Assembly: GCA_002385825.1 (NCBI GenBank)
Contig: DGEG01000070.1
Coordinates: 1-5,302 of the forward strand
Length of the DNA stretch: 5,302 nt
DNA from: Firmicutes bacterium UBA3932
Lineage (GTDB): Bacteria > Bacillota > Clostridia > Peptostreptococcales > Anaerovoracaceae
Reading direction: 5' to 3'
This document shows positions 5,277-5,302 of this stretch, piece after piece. Under the pieces are notes generated by a model, which saw only the letters and a program-made list of their open reading frames with translations, made no database searches and was not told the DNA's origin. The position numbers and the translations under genes are program-made. How positions within the stretch are numbered: position 1 is the first letter of the stretch; each line of letters begins with the position of its first letter.

Positions 5277-5302
5277 TTAGTCCTGAATTGCAATAACAAG
5301 TT

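Overview
The window looks like a chromosomal cell-envelope locus from a Gram-positive Firmicute, probably of the Clostridia or a relative. The evidence is an LTA-synthase-family protein, a TagA/WecG-type glycosyltransferase, strong AGGAG-type ribosome binding sites, a GTG start, AT-rich intergenic DNA and mid-GC coding DNA. No species can be named from sequence reading alone. There are no tRNA or rRNA genes, transposase genes, phage genes or CRISPR arrays.

Layout: (1) Positions 1-267, minus strand, hold the N-terminal 84 or so residues of a WecC-type nucleotide-sugar dehydrogenase. Its last five codons coincide with a 14-base match to the Tn5/Nextera mosaic end, so the left edge is probably a sequencing-adapter remnant and not genome. 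(2) Positions 268-695 are a divergent intergenic region of about 430 bp. Leftward it carries a good extended -10 promoter and a leader of about 120 nt with two hairpins, the second followed by a U-rich tract (possible attenuator). Rightward it carries a TATAAT box whose predicted start falls on the first bases of a GC-rich foldable element of about 130 nt (529-659), closed by a 21-bp helix. This element is the most interesting unexplained feature. (3) Positions 696-5121, plus strand, are a compact three-gene run: an LTA-synthase-like polyglycerophosphate synthase or phosphoglycerol transferase (630 aa), a GT26 glycosyltransferase (248 aa, overlapping the previous gene by 8 nt) and an MsbA-type ABC exporter half-transporter (587 aa, 30 nt downstream). 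(4) Positions 5122-5302 are AT-rich and non-coding, with weak terminator-like hairpins and an 11-bp direct repeat.

Inferred teamwork: GT26 enzymes add ManNAc or ManNAcA to an undecaprenyl-diphosphate-linked GlcNAc. WecC makes UDP-ManNAcA. LtaS-family enzymes transfer glycerol phosphate outside the membrane. An MsbA-like exporter could move a lipid-linked or amphipathic substrate. Together they suggest a teichoic- or teichuronic-acid-like surface polymer module. The family calls are strong; the specific product is inference.
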